The notes: generated from the letters alone by a model not told the origin. Positions 18,568-27,492 are shown, numbered from the stretch's first letter. The stretch: 64,000 nucleotides of DNA from Coprococcus_C hominis (GCF_020687505.1 NZ_JAJEQT010000001.1), one strand, 5' to 3'. A program made the numbers and translations.

Positions 18568-18642
18568 TTATCTGTTCCTGTCTCTTCCTGTTTATTCTTA
18601 TTGATTCCTGTTTTACGCTATCCTTTTCTATCATGCTTAAGC

Positions 18643-19020
18643 TTACCTTGTCATCACAAAATCAAACGCATTCTCAACATGCGTGATGGAATCTCCATTG
18701 ATACCGATCACATCGAACCGGATCGGTGTATTTTCAATGCTTATTTTCTTCTGATTCAGGTAAAAAAGCGCAGTCTTCGAGATTTGCCGTATCTTCGCAC
18801 GTGTGACTGCCTCTAAGGCATCCCCGCTTCTGCCATTCGCCCGGTATTTGACCTCAATGAACACGATACACATGCTGTCCCGCGCTATCAGGTCGATCTC
18901 GCCCTGCCGTACCCGGTAATTCTTCTCAATGATGAAATACCCTTTCTTCTTCAGGTATTCCGCGGCAAGATTCTCCTTCTCCGTACCGACCTGTCTTTTA
19001 TTGTACGATCGTTTATCCAT
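18643..19020 (-). CDS. YraN family (UPF0102) nuclease-fold protein
   Basis: A small endonuclease-like protein of unknown role, usually found near rnhB. The core shows GTEKENLAAEYLKKKGYFIIEKNYR, QGEIDLIARD and FIEVKYR, i.e. the E-D-ExK pattern of the PD-(D/E)XK fold. I start it at the ATG at 19020 (125 residues), since this has GGGG upstream, rather than the GTG at 19032. It follows the FlhB-like gene by about 16 nt. Confidence 0.9.
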   Translation of the reverse strand: MDKRSYNKRQVGTEKENLAAEYLKKKGYFIIEKNYRVRQGEIDLIARDSMCIVFIEVKYRANGRSGDALEAVTRAKIRQISKTALFYLNQKKISIENTPIRFDVIGINGDSITHVENAFDFVMTR

Positions 19021-19036
19021 AGCTATCCCCACTTAT

Positions 19037-19342
19037 CTATTTCCCAAGCTTCGCGCGCAGCTTATCCATCCGATCGACATAGACTAATATCTCCGCTACA
19101 ACGCCATACAGCTCCGGTGGGATACATTCACCGATATCCAGGTTCAACAGAGTGTTCGTAAGGTCGGTGTCCTTATAGAGCGGCACATCACTCTTCTTCG
19201 CCGTGTCAATGATGCGTTCCGCAATCACACCTTTTCCGGACGCAACAACCTGCGGTGCCTCATTTCCCGGCTCATAGACTAAGGCAACTGCCTTTTTCTT
19301 ATCATCTTTTTTCTTTGTCTCTACATTAAAATTCTGTGCCAT
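19037..19342 (-). CDS. Stand-alone FlhB C-terminal domain protein (EscU/YscU/FlhB switch family)
   Basis: A 101-residue protein that matches only the cytoplasmic C-terminal part of the flagellar export switch FlhB: KAVALVYEPGNEAPQVVASG, then AKKSDVPLYKDTDLTNTLLNLDIGECIPPELYGVVAEIL. The membrane domain of FlhB is absent, and the NPTH autocleavage motif of full-length FlhB is not present. Such orphans (FlhX-like) are common in clostridia next to rnhB and a FliK-like gene. It lies downstream of the FliK-like gene, so the two probably form a functional pair related to flagellar hook-length control, or are relics of it. Confidence 0.88.
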   Translation of the reverse strand: MAQNFNVETKKKDDKKKAVALVYEPGNEAPQVVASGKGVIAERIIDTAKKSDVPLYKDTDLTNTLLNLDIGECIPPELYGVVAEILVYVDRMDKLRAKLGK

Positions 19343-19424
19343 CTATTTTCCCTCTGTTTCATCCAATCCATGTCTCACACGTTTTTTCTACAGATTCCTG
19401 CACTTTGTACATTGCATTTTTCAG

Positions 19425-21116
19425 TTACATCCGCACATCAAACGAATACCGCTTCACGCTCTTCTCGATGTCGTCGCCGAACATCTCCTTTACCACGGCA
19501 TTTTTCTCGGTATCCGGGTGCAACGTCGGCTCCCGCATGATTACCTCATTTGTCAGGGAATACCCATTCTCCGCAATCGCCTGTTCGAGCTGTGTCATAT
19601 GTGCATCAATGATCTTCGCACTTTCCTCGTCTTCCACATAAAACTTCGTGTGAACTATCGTCCCGCGCAAGGACACATGCACATCTGTCGGTCCTAAATA
19701 TTCCATATCCAGATGCAACAGGGCGCTGACATCTTCCTTTTTCTCCTGCATCCTTTTCTTGTTCATATAGACGAACAGATCCGCATTTCTATCTCCGCCT
19801 TCCATACGCACCGGAATCTGCGCATATGGGAACAAATTACTTAAGTTCTGCAGGAAATCAATCCGCTCCTGCATGCCCTTCGCAGATTCGGACAAATGTT
19901 CTCCGGATGAGCCTGTATGGCTGCTCATCTGCTGCATCAGGCGGTCCATCTTCTCATAGATTCCCTTATACAGATCGGAGACCTCCTGTGGGTTCTGCAT
20001 CTTCTCCGGATTCAGCGTGAACTTCTCTTTTATAGCTGCCGCTAACAGCTCCTTCATGCCGTCCGACGTGAAAAACCCCTTCAGCGTCTCCGCATCGATC
20101 ATTGATTTATCCGCGGCGCCCGCCACAAGTGCCTGCAGATGATTCGCAAGCTGCATCGTCGTATCCGACTTTGCAAGTACCGTCTGTATCGTCTGTGCAT
20201 CAAAATGCATATCCTGTAACTGCTTCGTAAGCCCGGTAAGCTGTTCTTCAGTCATGCCGAATTTCTCCGCATAGGTTGTCAGCTGCTCCGCGGATAATAC
20301 AGGTGGATTGCCCGTCATGTCTGTGGCTTGCAGCTGGTCACCAGCGATTACTGCTCCTTGCGCAAACAGCACATCACCTGTCGTCTGCTCTAACTCCTGC
20401 AGCATCGTGTCTGCATCGAGTACCGGAAGATCCTGTGCATCGGACAACACCTGCAGCATCTCCCGCATACTGTCCGGCTCGGACATATACGCCGTAAGTT
20501 CCTCGGTCATCCCGGACAACGCCTGCATCATCGCATGCTGGTTCGTCTGATACTGCTCGAAGCCTGCAATCGTCTGCTCCGTCACCGGAAGCTGCATCTT
20601 GTTCATGGATACAAGCGTCTGGATCGGCGTATCCGGGTATTTATATGCCTGCTGCAGTACCTTCTGCATGCTGGCACGATCGACCGGCATATTCTCATTT
20701 AACAGTGTCTCAGCGATCTGATAGTTCTTGTCCGACGGCGAGAGCTGGTTCTTTTCGAGCAGATCAAAGATCGTCTGATCCTTCATCGCCTGCATATCCG
20801 ACGCAAGCGGCTGAATCATCACCGTGTTTTCGGAATTCTCCTTTACGAGAAACGCAATCGTATCACCCATATTGAGGTTCACCGCTTCCGCCATCCGCGC
20901 CTGCAGCATCATATTTCCATCCATCTGAATCGTCACCTGCGAACCATTCACATCGACGATCCGCCCCGTAAAGGTCTGCCCCTCCTGTGCCTGTGCCAGC
21001 GCAGCATTGCCAGACGCCGTCTGCGTATTGTTTGCAGCTACGTTTTCCGGTCTGGCATTTCCTATCGTACCGGTCTGATACCGATTGAATTGAAGATTTC
21101 CGTTATCTATATTCAT
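19425..21116 (-). CDS. FliK-like / DUF6240-type protein
   Basis: A 563-residue glutamine- and methionine-rich cytoplasmic protein without signal peptide. Most of it is low-complexity and helical (repeated MxEELTxYM, LLxxNQ). The last about 130 residues resemble the FliK C-terminal domain: LHLDMEYLGPTDVHVSLRGTIVHTKFYVEDE, followed by a helix. FliK controls flagellar hook length by acting on the C-terminal part of FlhB, and an isolated FlhB C-terminal domain is encoded just downstream. Its ATG overlaps the stop of rnhB (ATGA), indicating coupling. Function in this organism is inferred; no other flagellar genes are in the window. Confidence 0.75.
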   Translation of the reverse strand: MNIDNGNLQFNRYQTGTIGNARPENVAANNTQTASGNAALAQAQEGQTFTGRIVDVNGSQVTIQMDGNMMLQARMAEAVNLNMGDTIAFLVKENSENTVMIQPLASDMQAMKDQTIFDLLEKNQLSPSDKNYQIAETLLNENMPVDRASMQKVLQQAYKYPDTPIQTLVSMNKMQLPVTEQTIAGFEQYQTNQHAMMQALSGMTEELTAYMSEPDSMREMLQVLSDAQDLPVLDADTMLQELEQTTGDVLFAQGAVIAGDQLQATDMTGNPPVLSAEQLTTYAEKFGMTEEQLTGLTKQLQDMHFDAQTIQTVLAKSDTTMQLANHLQALVAGAADKSMIDAETLKGFFTSDGMKELLAAAIKEKFTLNPEKMQNPQEVSDLYKGIYEKMDRLMQQMSSHTGSSGEHLSESAKGMQERIDFLQNLSNLFPYAQIPVRMEGGDRNADLFVYMNKKRMQEKKEDVSALLHLDMEYLGPTDVHVSLRGTIVHTKFYVEDEESAKIIDAHMTQLEQAIAENGYSLTNEVIMREPTLHPDTEKNAVVKEMFGDDIEKSVKRYSFDVRM

Positions 21117-21880
21117 ACATATTCCTTAATATACGTTCTTCGATGGATCTCGCAAGGTCCAAGCTTATCAAGACCGGCATAATGCTTCGCACTGCCATAG
21201 CCCATGTTGCTTGCAAAATCATAGCCTGGATACACCTTATCATATTCTACCATCATACGGTCTCTTGTCACCTTTGCAACGATACTTGCCGCCGCAATAC
21301 TTGCAGACAGCGTATCTCCCTTGATGATCGGCACCTGCTTGATATCGACCTCCGGGATACGCACCGCATCATTTAATAAAAGATCCGGCTGTACCTTCAG
21401 ATTCGCGATTGCCATGCGCATAGCCTCGTAAGTTGCCTGTAAGATGTTGATCTCGTCAATCCGTTTCTCTGAGACAACACCAATACCATATGCAACTGCT
21501 TTCTCCCGGATAATATCGTATAAGATCTCCCGTTTCTTTCTTGGCACCTGCTTGGAATCATTCAGATGCAGAAGCATCTCATCCTCCGGCAGTATCACCG
21601 CACATGCCACAACCGGACCCGCAAGTGGTCCTCTGCCGACTTCATCTATCCCACATATATATCGGCTTCCCATCGCATGATACTTACGTTCAAACGCAAG
21701 CATTTTCTCGGAACGGACATATTCTGCCTCTAACTGCACCAGCTTCTTTTTCGTCTGCTCCACAAGTGTCTGCACCCCGCTTCGCGCATCGGTGCCATAG
21801 GTATGTATAAACTGCTGCAGCATCGGCTCATCATCTGGATCGAGTGCCTGATACGCCGCCTTGATCTCCTGTATCTTCAT
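21113..21880 (-). CDS. rnhB: Ribonuclease HII
   Basis: Cleaves RNA in RNA-DNA hybrids and removes misincorporated ribonucleotides. The catalytic entry CGIDEVGRGPLAGPVVACAV gives the Asp-Glu pair; further family blocks are LNDSKQVPRKKRE, SIAAASIVAKVTRDR and the C-terminal GYGSAKHYAGLDKLGPCEIHR. An N-terminal helical extension of about 75 residues (LEAEYVRSEKMLAFERKYHA) is typical of Firmicute RNase HII. It is the first gene of the group rnhB, FliK-like, FlhB-like, yraN, and overlaps the next gene by 4 nt. Confidence 0.96.
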   Translation of the reverse strand: MKIQEIKAAYQALDPDDEPMLQQFIHTYGTDARSGVQTLVEQTKKKLVQLEAEYVRSEKMLAFERKYHAMGSRYICGIDEVGRGPLAGPVVACAVILPEDEMLLHLNDSKQVPRKKREILYDIIREKAVAYGIGVVSEKRIDEINILQATYEAMRMAIANLKVQPDLLLNDAVRIPEVDIKQVPIIKGDTLSASIAAASIVAKVTRDRMMVEYDKVYPGYDFASNMGYGSAKHYAGLDKLGPCEIHRRTYIKEYV

Positions 21881-21912
21881 CGTTTCCTACTCCTTTGTTA
21901 AATGCAAAATAA

Positions 21913-21934
21913 GGACTGTGTATATACACAGTCC
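21913..21934 (-). terminator. Palindromic hairpin between lepB and rnhB
   Basis: A fully self-complementary 22-nt stretch (GGACTGTG at one end, CACAGTCC at the other), 8 nt beyond the signal peptidase stop. On the minus strand it is followed by TTATTTTGC, an imperfect U-tract, so termination may be partial. Confidence 0.55.
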
Positions 21935-21941
21935 TATATTG

Positions 21942-22703
21942 TTATTTAATCAGTCCAAAGCTCTTAAATGGATAGATTCGCAGGACAACCTTCCCGACGA
22001 TATCCTCCCGGCTGACATTTCCGACATCCGACCATCGGCTATCGATACTGTTGTTCCGGTTATCTCCAAGCACAAAGTACTCGTCCGAACCAAGATAAAC
22101 ATCCGAACCAGCTCGTCCATTGTTCAACATTGTCTCTTTGCCGTAATTCTCCTTGAGCAGCTTGCCGTTAATATAGATATTTCCGTTCTGATCGATACGG
22201 ACTGTCTCACCCGGCAGACCGATGATACGCTTGACATAAGTCGTGTTCTCATCATAGTTAAAGATCACGACATCAAACCGCTTCGGATCCCCAAATGTAT
22301 ACGACAGTTTATCTACCCACAGATTATCTTTATCCTCCAGTGTCGGATTCATCGAAGAACCATCGACCTTGGAACGACAACCTACAAAGTTCAGGATAAA
22401 ATAACAGATCAGAACAACGATTCCGATATAGATGATCAGACTCAGAAGCTCCTTCACGATATTAACTTCTTCCGGTTTCTGTGTCTTTTTCTTCTTGCTT
22501 TTTCTCTTCTTTTTCTTTTTTAAGATCGGATTTCCTTCTGCGTCATATGCTTCAATCTCCGCAGCTTCCTCTTCCGCCTTTTTCTCGATATCCTCTGCCG
22601 TTTCTGTCTCCGGCTTTTTGTCCTTGGATGTTTTTGTTTCCTCTGTCACCGCTTCTGCAGCTTCCGTCTCTACGACATCCGCATTCTTTTTCTTCTTCAT
22701 CAT
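21942..22703 (-). CDS. lepB: Type I signal peptidase with long charged N-terminal extension
   Basis: Cuts signal peptides from exported proteins at the outer face of the membrane. The first about 80 residues are highly charged (KKKK blocks and Glu-rich stretches), unusual for the family. One membrane segment follows (residues 84-108). The catalytic serine is Ser117 (GSSMNPT) and the general base Lys158 (YVKRIIGLPGETVRI). The conserved GDNRNNSIDSRWSDVG box is near the C-terminus. A second lepB lies on the other side of rbgA. The tail may mediate cytoplasmic interactions, but this is a guess. Confidence 0.94.
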   Translation of the reverse strand: MMKKKKNADVVETEAAEAVTEETKTSKDKKPETETAEDIEKKAEEEAAEIEAYDAEGNPILKKKKKRKSKKKKTQKPEEVNIVKELLSLIIYIGIVVLICYFILNFVGCRSKVDGSSMNPTLEDKDNLWVDKLSYTFGDPKRFDVVIFNYDENTTYVKRIIGLPGETVRIDQNGNIYINGKLLKENYGKETMLNNGRAGSDVYLGSDEYFVLGDNRNNSIDSRWSDVGNVSREDIVGKVVLRIYPFKSFGLIK

Positions 22704-22714
22704 CTATAAACTCC

Positions 22715-23569
22715 CTATTCCGGTATCTCCTCCAACGTCATACGTCCCAGTCTGCCGCTTCGAAAATCATCGAATAAAATCGCCGCAGCCTTGTCAAGAT
22801 CCGGTTCATTTCCTTTTAACAAACATAATCTTGCAACCGCAATCTGCTTCAATATCTCAAAATTCTCAGAATTCTGTATATCAATATCTATATTATACCT
22901 GTCTGTCAGAGCATTACAATAATTTATTTTTAAAAAATCTATGAATTTTAAGGCAAGCTCGCTTTTCGTCAAGATTTCATCGTTGATGGAACCGATATAC
23001 GCCAACCGCAGGCCAATCTCCTGATCATCAAATTTTGGCCACAGAATACCAGGTGTATCAAGAAGCTCCACATCCTTGCCAATGCGAATCCACTGCTTTC
23101 CTTTCGTAACACCCGGCTTATTTCCGACCTTCGTGCACGATTTCTTCGCATAGGAATTGATAAATGTAGACTTGCCGACATTCGGAATTCCAACGATCAT
23201 TGCACGGATTGGGCGGTTGATAATACCACGCTTCCGGTCACGCGCAATCTTCTCCTTACACGCTTCCCGAATCGTATCAGATACCGGCTTCATACCAGAA
23301 TTCTTCCGGGAGTCCATACTGAGCACGAAGAATCCCTTCGCTTTAAAATACTCTTCCCATTTCGCGGTCTTTCTCGCATCTGCCATATCTGCTTTATTTA
23401 GAATCACCATGCGTGACTTGTTCGTAGCAAGATTATCAATATCCGGATTCTTGCTGGATAATGGTGCTCTTGCATCCAGCAGCTCGATCACAATATCAAT
23501 CAGCTTTATATCTTCCTGCATCATACGCTTAGCTTTCGTCATATGTCCCGGATACCATTGAATATTCAT
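22715..23569 (-). CDS. rbgA: Ribosome biogenesis GTPase RbgA (YlqF)
   Basis: A circularly permuted GTPase needed for late 50S assembly. The order of motifs is permuted: NKAD (G4) precedes the P-loop GIPNVGKST and DTPG (LLDTPGILWP). The N-terminus MNIQWYPGHMTKAKRMM is typical. The ATG at 23569 gives 284 residues; a GTG one codon earlier directly follows the stop of the upstream lepB. The gene lies between two signal peptidase genes, downstream of rplS, the conserved firmicute neighbourhood. Confidence 0.96.
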   Translation of the reverse strand: MNIQWYPGHMTKAKRMMQEDIKLIDIVIELLDARAPLSSKNPDIDNLATNKSRMVILNKADMADARKTAKWEEYFKAKGFFVLSMDSRKNSGMKPVSDTIREACKEKIARDRKRGIINRPIRAMIVGIPNVGKSTFINSYAKKSCTKVGNKPGVTKGKQWIRIGKDVELLDTPGILWPKFDDQEIGLRLAYIGSINDEILTKSELALKFIDFLKINYCNALTDRYNIDIDIQNSENFEILKQIAVARLCLLKGNEPDLDKAAAILFDDFRSGRLGRMTLEEIPE

Positions 23570-23572
23570 CAC

Positions 23573-24178
23573 TTATTTTACCTTTCCTTTATCGCTGCGC
23601 GGGAGAAGGATTGATACGACCTTTCCCTTTATCTCTGTCTTTGCTATATTTCCAACATTCGTATAACGGCTGTCCTCACTGTTATTCACATTGTCGCCCA
23701 TCACGAAATACTCACTGTCCCCCAGTGTGATCTCATCCTCCGCCACACCGCTAATCTGAATCGTCATTGTAAATGGGACATCGCTGCGTCGTTCTCCATT
23801 GATATAGATATCGCCATTTGAGATACGGATCGTCTCGCCCGGTAGACCAACGACACGCTTGATGTCATAATATCCATCGCCATCCACGCGCGAATACGCA
23901 ATCACATCATACCGCTTCACATCAGATACTTTATATACGATTTTATTGACCAGCACAACCTGTGAATCTGCCAGCGTCGGATTCATCGACGGTCCCACTA
24001 CCGTCACCGTCTGAAATCCAAACGTCACAATCGCATATCCGACAATCACGGCAACAAACACAAGCAGTATCCAACGCCAAAATGAACGGAAAAACCGTTT
24101 GATCTTGGAATTTCGTTTTGATACATATCTCGATAGATTATGCTTATCGTAATAACTTTTTTGTCCTCTACGTCTCAA
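23573..24178 (-). CDS. lepB: Type I signal peptidase (second paralogue)
   Basis: A 201-residue signal peptidase I. A basic cytoplasmic N-terminus of about 35 residues is followed by one membrane helix (WILLVFVAVIVGYAIVTFGF). Ser64 in GPSMNPT and Lys107 in DIKRVVGLPGETIRI form the Ser-Lys dyad. The GDNVNNSEDSRYTNVG box is intact. It stands between rplS (separated by a strong hairpin) and rbgA. Compared with the other lepB it lacks the long charged tail and is of standard form, so the two may differ in substrate or timing. Confidence 0.95.
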   Translation of the reverse strand: MRRRGQKSYYDKHNLSRYVSKRNSKIKRFFRSFWRWILLVFVAVIVGYAIVTFGFQTVTVVGPSMNPTLADSQVVLVNKIVYKVSDVKRYDVIAYSRVDGDGYYDIKRVVGLPGETIRISNGDIYINGERRSDVPFTMTIQISGVAEDEITLGDSEYFVMGDNVNNSEDSRYTNVGNIAKTEIKGKVVSILLPRSDKGKVK

Positions 24179-24213
24179 TGCAATCCTCCAGAAAGATACT
24201 TCTCTTCATAATA

Positions 24214-24253
24214 GGAAACCCCCAGATTGAAATGAATCTGGGGGCAAGTTTCC
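24214..24253 (-). terminator. Strong hairpin after rplS
   Basis: Inner stem CCCCCAGATT / AATCTGGGGG (perfect, 6-nt loop) is extended by an outer GGAAAC / GTTTCC stem. It lies between rplS and lepB. The downstream U-tract on the minus strand is short (TTTCC), so it may attenuate rather than fully stop transcription into lepB. Confidence 0.8.
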
Positions 24254-24269
24254 ATTGTCTCTGCAAGTA

Positions 24270-24629
24270 TTACTTTACAAGTTCCTTAACCTTAGCCTTC
24301 TTACCAACACGATCACGTAAGTAGTTAAGTTTTGCACGTCTTACTTTACCTCTACGAATAACCTCGATCTTCTCGATCGTTGGGCTATGCAGTGGCCAAG
24401 TCTTCTCAACGCCAACGCCATTTGAATTCTTACGAACTGTGAATGTCTCACGGTTGCTTCCGCCCTGTCTCTTCAGTACAGTACCTTCAAATGCCTGAAC
24501 TCTTTCTCTGTTACCCTCTTTAATCTTAGCGTATACCTTAATAGTATCACCTACGTTAAAGTCTGTAACATCCTGCTTCAACTGTGCTGTCTCAATGTTC
24601 TTGATGATTTCATTTGCACTTAATGCCAT
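24270..24629 (-). CDS. rplS: 50S ribosomal protein L19
   Basis: A 119-residue ribosomal protein at the 30S-50S interface. The family core is obvious: FNVGDTIKVYAKIKEGNRERVQAFEGTVLKRQGG, then ETFTVRKNSNGVGVEKTWPLHSPTIEKIEVIRRGKVRRAKLNYLR. AGGAGGTCACACA precedes the ATG. It has its own promoter and a structured leader, and is followed by a strong hairpin. Confidence 0.99.
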   Translation of the reverse strand: MALSANEIIKNIETAQLKQDVTDFNVGDTIKVYAKIKEGNRERVQAFEGTVLKRQGGSNRETFTVRKNSNGVGVEKTWPLHSPTIEKIEVIRRGKVRRAKLNYLRDRVGKKAKVKELVK

Positions 24630-24639
24630 TTGTGTGACC

Positions 24640-24709
24640 TCCTAAATAATTTAGACGTTCTTAATGCGCATCTGCACCAGAGGACCATCCCTTTTTTCAC
24701 AACCACATA
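24640..24709 (-). promoter_or_regulatory. Structured 5' leader of rplS, possible autoregulatory site
   Basis: Between the promoter and AGGAGG the transcript contains small stems (TCTG-GTG-CAGA near 24672-24682; CTAAA-TTA-TTTAG directly before the Shine-Dalgarno, near 24642-24654). An L19 leader family is known in Firmicutes. I cannot verify that this is a member, so it is a candidate only. Confidence 0.35.
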
Positions 24710-24738
24710 ACTATATCATAGGATAATTGTTCGCGCAA
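24710..24738 (-). promoter_or_regulatory. Probable sigma-A promoter of rplS
   Basis: On the minus strand TTGCGC (24733-24738) and TATAGT (24710-24715) are separated by 17 nt, adjacent to the cheR stop and about 80 nt upstream of the rplS start. Confidence 0.55.
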
Positions 24739-24739
24739 G

Positions 24740-25525
24740 TTATATTTTCATTTTTTTATAAAAAAATGTACGCAACGACTCAAATCCCAGTTCTTTTGCA
24801 TGCAAGATCTGTTCCGTGCTGCCAATAAACAGGATTCCATCATCCGCAAGGGCACCGTGGAAATTCTCATATACTTGATCTTTCGCCTCGTCCGTAAAAT
24901 AAATGACGACATTCCGGCAGACGATCATATGGATATGCTGGAAATACCGGTCCTTGAGCAGATTGTGCTTCTTGAATTCCACGCATTTCTTGATTTCCGG
25001 GCTGATTGCATAATGACTGTCATCCACCTTCTTGAAATGCTTGTCTAAGTATTTCTTCGGCAGATCGGACAGGCTCTTCGCCGGATAGACGCCCTCTTTT
25101 GCAAAGGCAAGTACATCCTCATCCAGATCGGTCGCAATGATACGGATCTTCGACAACGGAATATACTCTGACAGAATCATGGCGATCGTATATGGCTCGT
25201 CACCCGTGGAACATGCCGCACTCCAGATCGTTAAAGTATCTCCATATTTTTTTCGCAGATACGGAATGATCTCCTGATCAAAATTCATCCACTGCTGTGG
25301 ATTCCGATAAAACTGAGACACATTAATCGTCAGATAACTAACAAAGGTACGAAGTAGACCTTCGTCCTGCTTCATACCTTTGTAAAAACTTTCAAATCCG
25401 TCAAACCCTTTGCGGGCGATCAGAGATTCTATTCTTCTTTTCATCTGGCGTTCTTTATAAAGGTCTAAGTTGATATCGGTCAGTTTATACACATCCCGCT
25501 TAAACTCTTCATATTGATATGCCAT
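24740..25525 (-). CDS. cheR: Chemotaxis protein methyltransferase CheR
   Basis: Transfers methyl groups from S-adenosylmethionine to glutamates on chemoreceptors. The 261-residue protein has the N-terminal helical domain (YKERQMKRRIESLIARKGFDGFESF), then the SAM-binding domain with IWSAACSTGDEPYTIAM, RIIATDLDEDVL and HMIVCRNVVIYFTDEA. It starts 2 nt downstream of the ispH-rpsA gene. No other chemotaxis gene is near, but the FliK-like and FlhB-like genes lie 5 kb further on. Confidence 0.95.
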   Translation of the reverse strand: MAYQYEEFKRDVYKLTDINLDLYKERQMKRRIESLIARKGFDGFESFYKGMKQDEGLLRTFVSYLTINVSQFYRNPQQWMNFDQEIIPYLRKKYGDTLTIWSAACSTGDEPYTIAMILSEYIPLSKIRIIATDLDEDVLAFAKEGVYPAKSLSDLPKKYLDKHFKKVDDSHYAISPEIKKCVEFKKHNLLKDRYFQHIHMIVCRNVVIYFTDEAKDQVYENFHGALADDGILFIGSTEQILHAKELGFESLRTFFYKKMKI

Positions 25526-25527
25526 GC

Positions 25528-27468
25528 CTACTCCTCTTCAGAAGCCTCCTGTGCATCATCTAAGGCACGAATGCTCAGGCTGATCTTCTTCTCAGCAGCC
25601 TTGAAATCTACAACCTTTGCTGTGATCTCCTGACCTACCTTCAGAACATCCTCTGGCTTCTCTACACGCTCCTTAGAAATCTGGGAAACATGAAGGAGTC
25701 CATCTACACCTGGCTCAAGCTCTACGAATGCACCAAAGCTTGCAAAACGTACAACCTTACCTGTTACAACATTGCCGATTGCATACTTGTCAGCAGCCTT
25801 TACCCAAGGATTCTCATCCTCGAACTTCATGCTGAGGGCAATCTTCTCACCGTTGATATCCTTGATGAATGTCTTAACAACGTCGCCAACCTTAACAACG
25901 CTGCTTGGATCATTGACTCTGCCCCATGACATCTCAGAGATGTGAAGGAGTCCGTCTGCTCCGCCAAGATCGATGAATGCACCGAAAGATGTTACGTTCT
26001 TAACTGTTCCTTCTACTACATCGCCAACCTTGATATTCTCAAATAACTTCTTAGCAAGCTCTGCCTTCTTAGCAACAAGAAGCTGCTTTCTGTTACCGAT
26101 CACTCTACGCTTCTTAGGGTTGAACTCTGTCAATACGAATTCAACATCCTGATCCTGATACTTTGTGAGATCCTTCTCAAATGTATCAGATACGAGGCTT
26201 GCAGGAATGAATACCTTGCACTCATTTACAACGACATTCAAACCGCCGTCAACAACCTGTGTTACCTTACCTGTAAGAACTTCACCGTTGTTGTATGCTT
26301 CCTCTAACTTGTCATAAGACTCATCTGCAGCAACTCTCTTGTATGAGAGGAGAACCTGTCCCTCGCCGTCGTTTGTCTTAATAACCTTAACCTTGATTGG
26401 ATCTCCAACCTTTACAACAGTTGTAAGATCTAAGTTTGGAGTACTTGAGTACTCATTTCTGGTAACGATACCGTCAGCCTTGTACTGGATATCTACGATG
26501 ATTTCCTCTGGCTTAACAGCGATAACCTTTCCTTCAACTACGCTTCCAACCCGAATCTTGTTACCATTCTCTTCGGACTGCTTCAACAATTCTTCAAAAC
26601 TTAATTCTGACATACTGTCATGAACCTCCTTAATAATATAATTTGGGGTAGATGCCCCAGCTGTAATACCTACCCTCTTAGCGGATTCAATAACAGTTAA
26701 ATCCAAGTCAACGAGTGTCTGAATATAGTAAGTATTTTCGCATTCTCTGCGACAGATCTCATACAGCTTCTGTGTATTCGAACTGCTCTTACCACCAATC
26801 ACTATCATGGTATCAACATCAGCTGCAAGCGCTCTTGCTTCTCTCTGTCGTTCCTCGGTAGCATTACATATGGTATTATAAACAATGACATTATATCCTT
26901 TATTTCTAAAAAATTCAACTATATCTTTAAATTTTACGTCATTAAATGTCGTTTGCGCGACAATATACACATTTTTATCAAGAAAATCAAGCTTTTTTTG
27001 TGCCTGTTCCACGGAATTAACGATAATTGGCTCCCGGACACACCAGCCGCGGATGCCACATACTTCCGGATGATTTTCGTCTCCGACAATCACCACACAA
27101 TGTCCCTGCTCAGTTTCCTCCTGTACAATACGGTGAATTTTTTTCACGAACGGACACGTTGCATCGACGATTTCAAACCCAAGCTGTTCCAGCTTTTTAT
27201 AGGCATCCCGCCCGATGCCATGTGATCGGATCACGATTTCTTTTGCATCGTCCTCTCTGCCGTCATGGGCAAGCATGGCATCAATATCTTCTTCCGAAAG
27301 CACATGCACACCCTTTCGTTCCAGATCAGAAACAACCTCCTCATTATGAATGATCGGACCATAGGTATAAACCTTTTTTGCATTTCCAACCTGATTGTAG
27401 ACGAGATTCACCGCCCGCTTGACGCCGAAACAAAAGCCTGCAGATTTTGCAATCTTTATCTCTCTCAT
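25528..27468 (-). CDS. ispH: Fused IspH (HMBPP reductase) - ribosomal protein S1
   Basis: A 646-residue two-part protein. Residues 1 to about 285 are IspH, the last enzyme of the MEP isoprenoid pathway, with the three Fe-S cysteines C13 (GFCFGV), C105 (DATCPFV) and C201 (NTICNATEERQ). Residues about 300-640 carry four S1 RNA-binding domains (GSVVEGKVIAVKPEEIIVDI; GDVVEGTVKNVTSFGAFIDLGGADGLLHISEMSW; GNVVTGKVVRFASFGAFVELEPGVDGLLHVSQIS). The fusion is a known clostridial feature, so it is not a sequencing artefact. It is followed by cheR and preceded by cmk at 24 nt. Confidence 0.97.
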   Translation of the reverse strand: MREIKIAKSAGFCFGVKRAVNLVYNQVGNAKKVYTYGPIIHNEEVVSDLERKGVHVLSEEDIDAMLAHDGREDDAKEIVIRSHGIGRDAYKKLEQLGFEIVDATCPFVKKIHRIVQEETEQGHCVVIVGDENHPEVCGIRGWCVREPIIVNSVEQAQKKLDFLDKNVYIVAQTTFNDVKFKDIVEFFRNKGYNVIVYNTICNATEERQREARALAADVDTMIVIGGKSSSNTQKLYEICRRECENTYYIQTLVDLDLTVIESAKRVGITAGASTPNYIIKEVHDSMSELSFEELLKQSEENGNKIRVGSVVEGKVIAVKPEEIIVDIQYKADGIVTRNEYSSTPNLDLTTVVKVGDPIKVKVIKTNDGEGQVLLSYKRVAADESYDKLEEAYNNGEVLTGKVTQVVDGGLNVVVNECKVFIPASLVSDTFEKDLTKYQDQDVEFVLTEFNPKKRRVIGNRKQLLVAKKAELAKKLFENIKVGDVVEGTVKNVTSFGAFIDLGGADGLLHISEMSWGRVNDPSSVVKVGDVVKTFIKDINGEKIALSMKFEDENPWVKAADKYAIGNVVTGKVVRFASFGAFVELEPGVDGLLHVSQISKERVEKPEDVLKVGQEITAKVVDFKAAEKKISLSIRALDDAQEASEEE

Positions 27469-27492
27469 AAATGCAGATCTCCTATCCTTTTC

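Noticed and set aside
25528..27468. Assembly error joining ispH and rpsA
   Set aside because: The fusion is in frame, intact, and a known feature of clostridial genomes.
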